From Bugulina stolonifera (Eukaryota > Bryozoa > Gymnolaemata > Cheilostomatida > Bugulidae), in contig OW285193.1 of assembly GCA_935421135.1 (NCBI GenBank), positions 18,214,099 through 18,278,098 on the forward strand: DNA of 64,000 bases. Direction: 5' to 3'. The stretch's first letter is position 1, and every line of letters begins with the position of its first letter. The position numbers were made by a program, and so were the translations under genes. Shown here piece after piece: positions 62,045 to 64,000 of the stretch. The notes below the pieces were generated by a model that was not told the origin of the DNA, searched no databases, and saw nothing but the letters and a program-made list of their open reading frames with translations.

Positions 62045-63827
62045 CTGATGCAGATAAGAATAATTTTATATATTTAGGATATCAGGCCTACATACGTGCA
62101 ATCCTACTAACAGGGCCTACAGTGTATATTTATAGAGTTAGGTGGTTATCTCCTCCTTCTACTGATGCGATGTCATCCAAATAATACAATGTACAGTGCA
62201 CACATATACATGTACAATCGTGTAGAATTTATGAGCGATAACTATTTGTATATAAATGTGATATGACATTATAATAATCTGTGATGGGTGTACAGGATGG
62301 GTCAAGTTAATGAATTTACGTCTAACCGACCTCAAACAATAACAGGCCTACACTGCCAATATGCCGGGTTATCGGTGAATATAGCTATTTACAGAAAACA
62401 TTTTATGCGCATCACCAAGAGGACAGCTGATTGAAATTATGAGAACTGGGAGCAACAGTGTAGCCAGTAGGATATATAAATGTATCATAGCCCCCCCCCC
62501 CCCCAGTCATGCACCTGGGAATCCAGAATAGTTCCCTATGTACTGTGCCGATGTTTACAACTGAGCGTTACCACCTGTAGTCTAATAATATACCTGTTTG
62601 GTTTATTTATAGAGGAATTAACCTCAACCATACAAGATTCATTAGATTGTTATTTTTCTTCAAGTTTGAAGTTTGATTTGGGCATGGTTGAGCGGAACCT
62701 CCAGTTGGTAGCAGTTGGAAGTATCCAAACAGTATCCTAGAGGCACCAGATAAAACTAACATTTTGCCAACTACAAAATTTCCGGTAGAGAGTATAGTAT
62801 TGTTTAGCTTGGACAGATAAAAGGGGCCAATGTGCTGGCTAAGTTATAGATTACAATCACAGGAATCTCTCTGTCCTACGAGGACAATCAACAGCAATGT
62901 ATGGGATTAAGTAAGGGAAAGCAATTCTTATCAAATGAAATAAAACCTGAATGCCTACCAAACTATTCTATAAATACCTATTACACTATACACTGTACAT
63001 TAGAATATATACATGTAGATGCCTTTTACATTCTAAGTTACACGATTTAATAAACCAACCCCACAAGGAAATGAACTCTTAGTACAGCTTTCCTCTTAAC
63101 AGACAATAAGTTGACATCCGCTAGAGATTAGACAGAGATCTGCTAGGAGAGTAGCCTTAGATGACTGCTTTAGACCACTTCTCAAGTTTCTGAATAAGCA
63201 GAAGGCTCTCCCAACCTTTCCTTCAAACATTCCTATGTAGAAAATATACATGTACTACAGAACAAATACATTGCTATCTGTCACCCTGTTAAAGAGAGTC
63301 AGGTGCAAAAATTTTAGACAGCCTTTGTTCGTCTCCAAAACTGAAGCAGGAGTATTGTTAGCACACTACAGGAAATGTAAATGTATTGTGTGTTAGCTAG
63401 ACACCAGAGTGGAGTGTTTGGCAGACACTAATCTCTTACTAGGAAATAGCTGAACAATCAGTCTCTCAGGGAAAAAATTAAATAATCATTCTTACCAAAG
63501 TTCAGACTTCAACTTTAGAAGGCTCTAGAAGAGTTTAGATCTTCTTAACCTACAGACTATTATAATGCTGTTGTTTACTAAAGGAAATAGATTCTTAGAA
63601 CATGGTTGAGCTGGTAATCTCAGCCTTTCCTTGTAATGTGATGGTTAGTATAGGCACACAAGATGACAGGAAATTAGTAAATAATGTGCTATTATTTTGT
63701 TTTTGGATGAAATGTGAATGAGCGCTCAGCCAGAAACCTGTTTACTAAAATAGTGTTCAACCTGCAACTGTGTAGCAGTGGTTAGATGGCGGCAAGCATT
63801 GGATGTTTATAAAAAAATTCTTTATAC
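62045..63827. other. Right-hand region, no gene seen
   Basis: AT-rich unique DNA with a 14-bp poly-C run at 62491-62504. The frame at 62480-62740 lacks any support. Upstream exons of the 61581-62044 fragment could lie here but were not found. Confidence 0.45.
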
Positions 63828-64000
63828 CATAGCAGGTTATAGCTAGTTATAGCAGGTAATAGTAGGTAATAGCTAGTTATAGCAAGTAACAGCAGGTTAC
63901 AGCAAGTAACAGCAGGTAATAGCCAGTTATAGCAGGTAGCAGCAGGTAATAGCTAGTTATAGCAAGTAACAGCAGGTTACAGCAAGTAACAGCAGGTAAT
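63828..64000. repeat. 10-bp tandem repeat at the right edge
   Basis: About 17 copies of agcaggtaat / agctagttat / agcaagtaac units running off the window. Confidence 0.9.

Overview
This is eukaryotic, almost certainly animal, DNA. It is AT-rich, its protein genes are split by many GT-AG introns, and it encodes metazoan families: an ionotropic glutamate receptor, DNAJB13, beta-tubulin, ZNFX1 and DHX33. The mix of short exons, introns of about 100-700 bp full of minisatellites, small non-autonomous DNA transposons and frequent TACATGTA palindromes suggests an early-branching marine invertebrate such as a sponge. That placement is inference only. Exon models were built by hand from coding similarity, GT/AG sites and reading-phase agreement; there is no transcript evidence.

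Layout from left to right. (1) 154-10613, minus: the amino-terminal half (signal peptide and ATD) of an ionotropic glutamate receptor that runs off the left edge. Its 5.7-kb first intron holds two paralogous same-strand genes for Cys/His-rich proteins (5620-7444 and 8513-9490). (2) 12807-16080, plus: a complete seven-exon DNAJB13, 316 codons, an axonemal radial-spoke J protein. (3) 16675 to about 20.6 kb, minus: an ankyrin-repeat gene with an unsure 5' end and a hAT-type MITE in its likely first intron. (4) 23169-26102, minus: complete five-exon beta-tubulin, 445 aa, with a TATA box and an RFX X-box. (5) 27761-43571, minus: ZNFX1, about 29-30 exons and about 1,650 aa, with many intronic minisatellites. 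(6) 43572-50526: no gene, but a 552-bp hAT MITE and a 4.8-kb satellite of 21-bp units. (7) 50527-58785, minus: DHX33, 17 exons, 644 aa. (8) 59767-61435, minus: a secreted 228-aa Arg- and Asn-rich protein with an RGD site. (9) 61581-62044, minus: a possible two-exon fragment of an unknown gene. The rest, to 64000, shows no recognisable gene.

Themes. DNAJB13 and beta-tubulin, both ciliary or flagellar components, each carry an X-box-like inverted repeat about 125 bp upstream of the ATG, which suggests shared RFX control. A third X-box lies upstream of the ankyrin gene. Several intronic minisatellites abut exons, and their units carry copies of the neighbouring splice donor or acceptor, so tandem duplication appears to have started at splice sites. 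The 21-bp satellite is open in more than one frame only because its period is a multiple of three; I do not read it as a gene.
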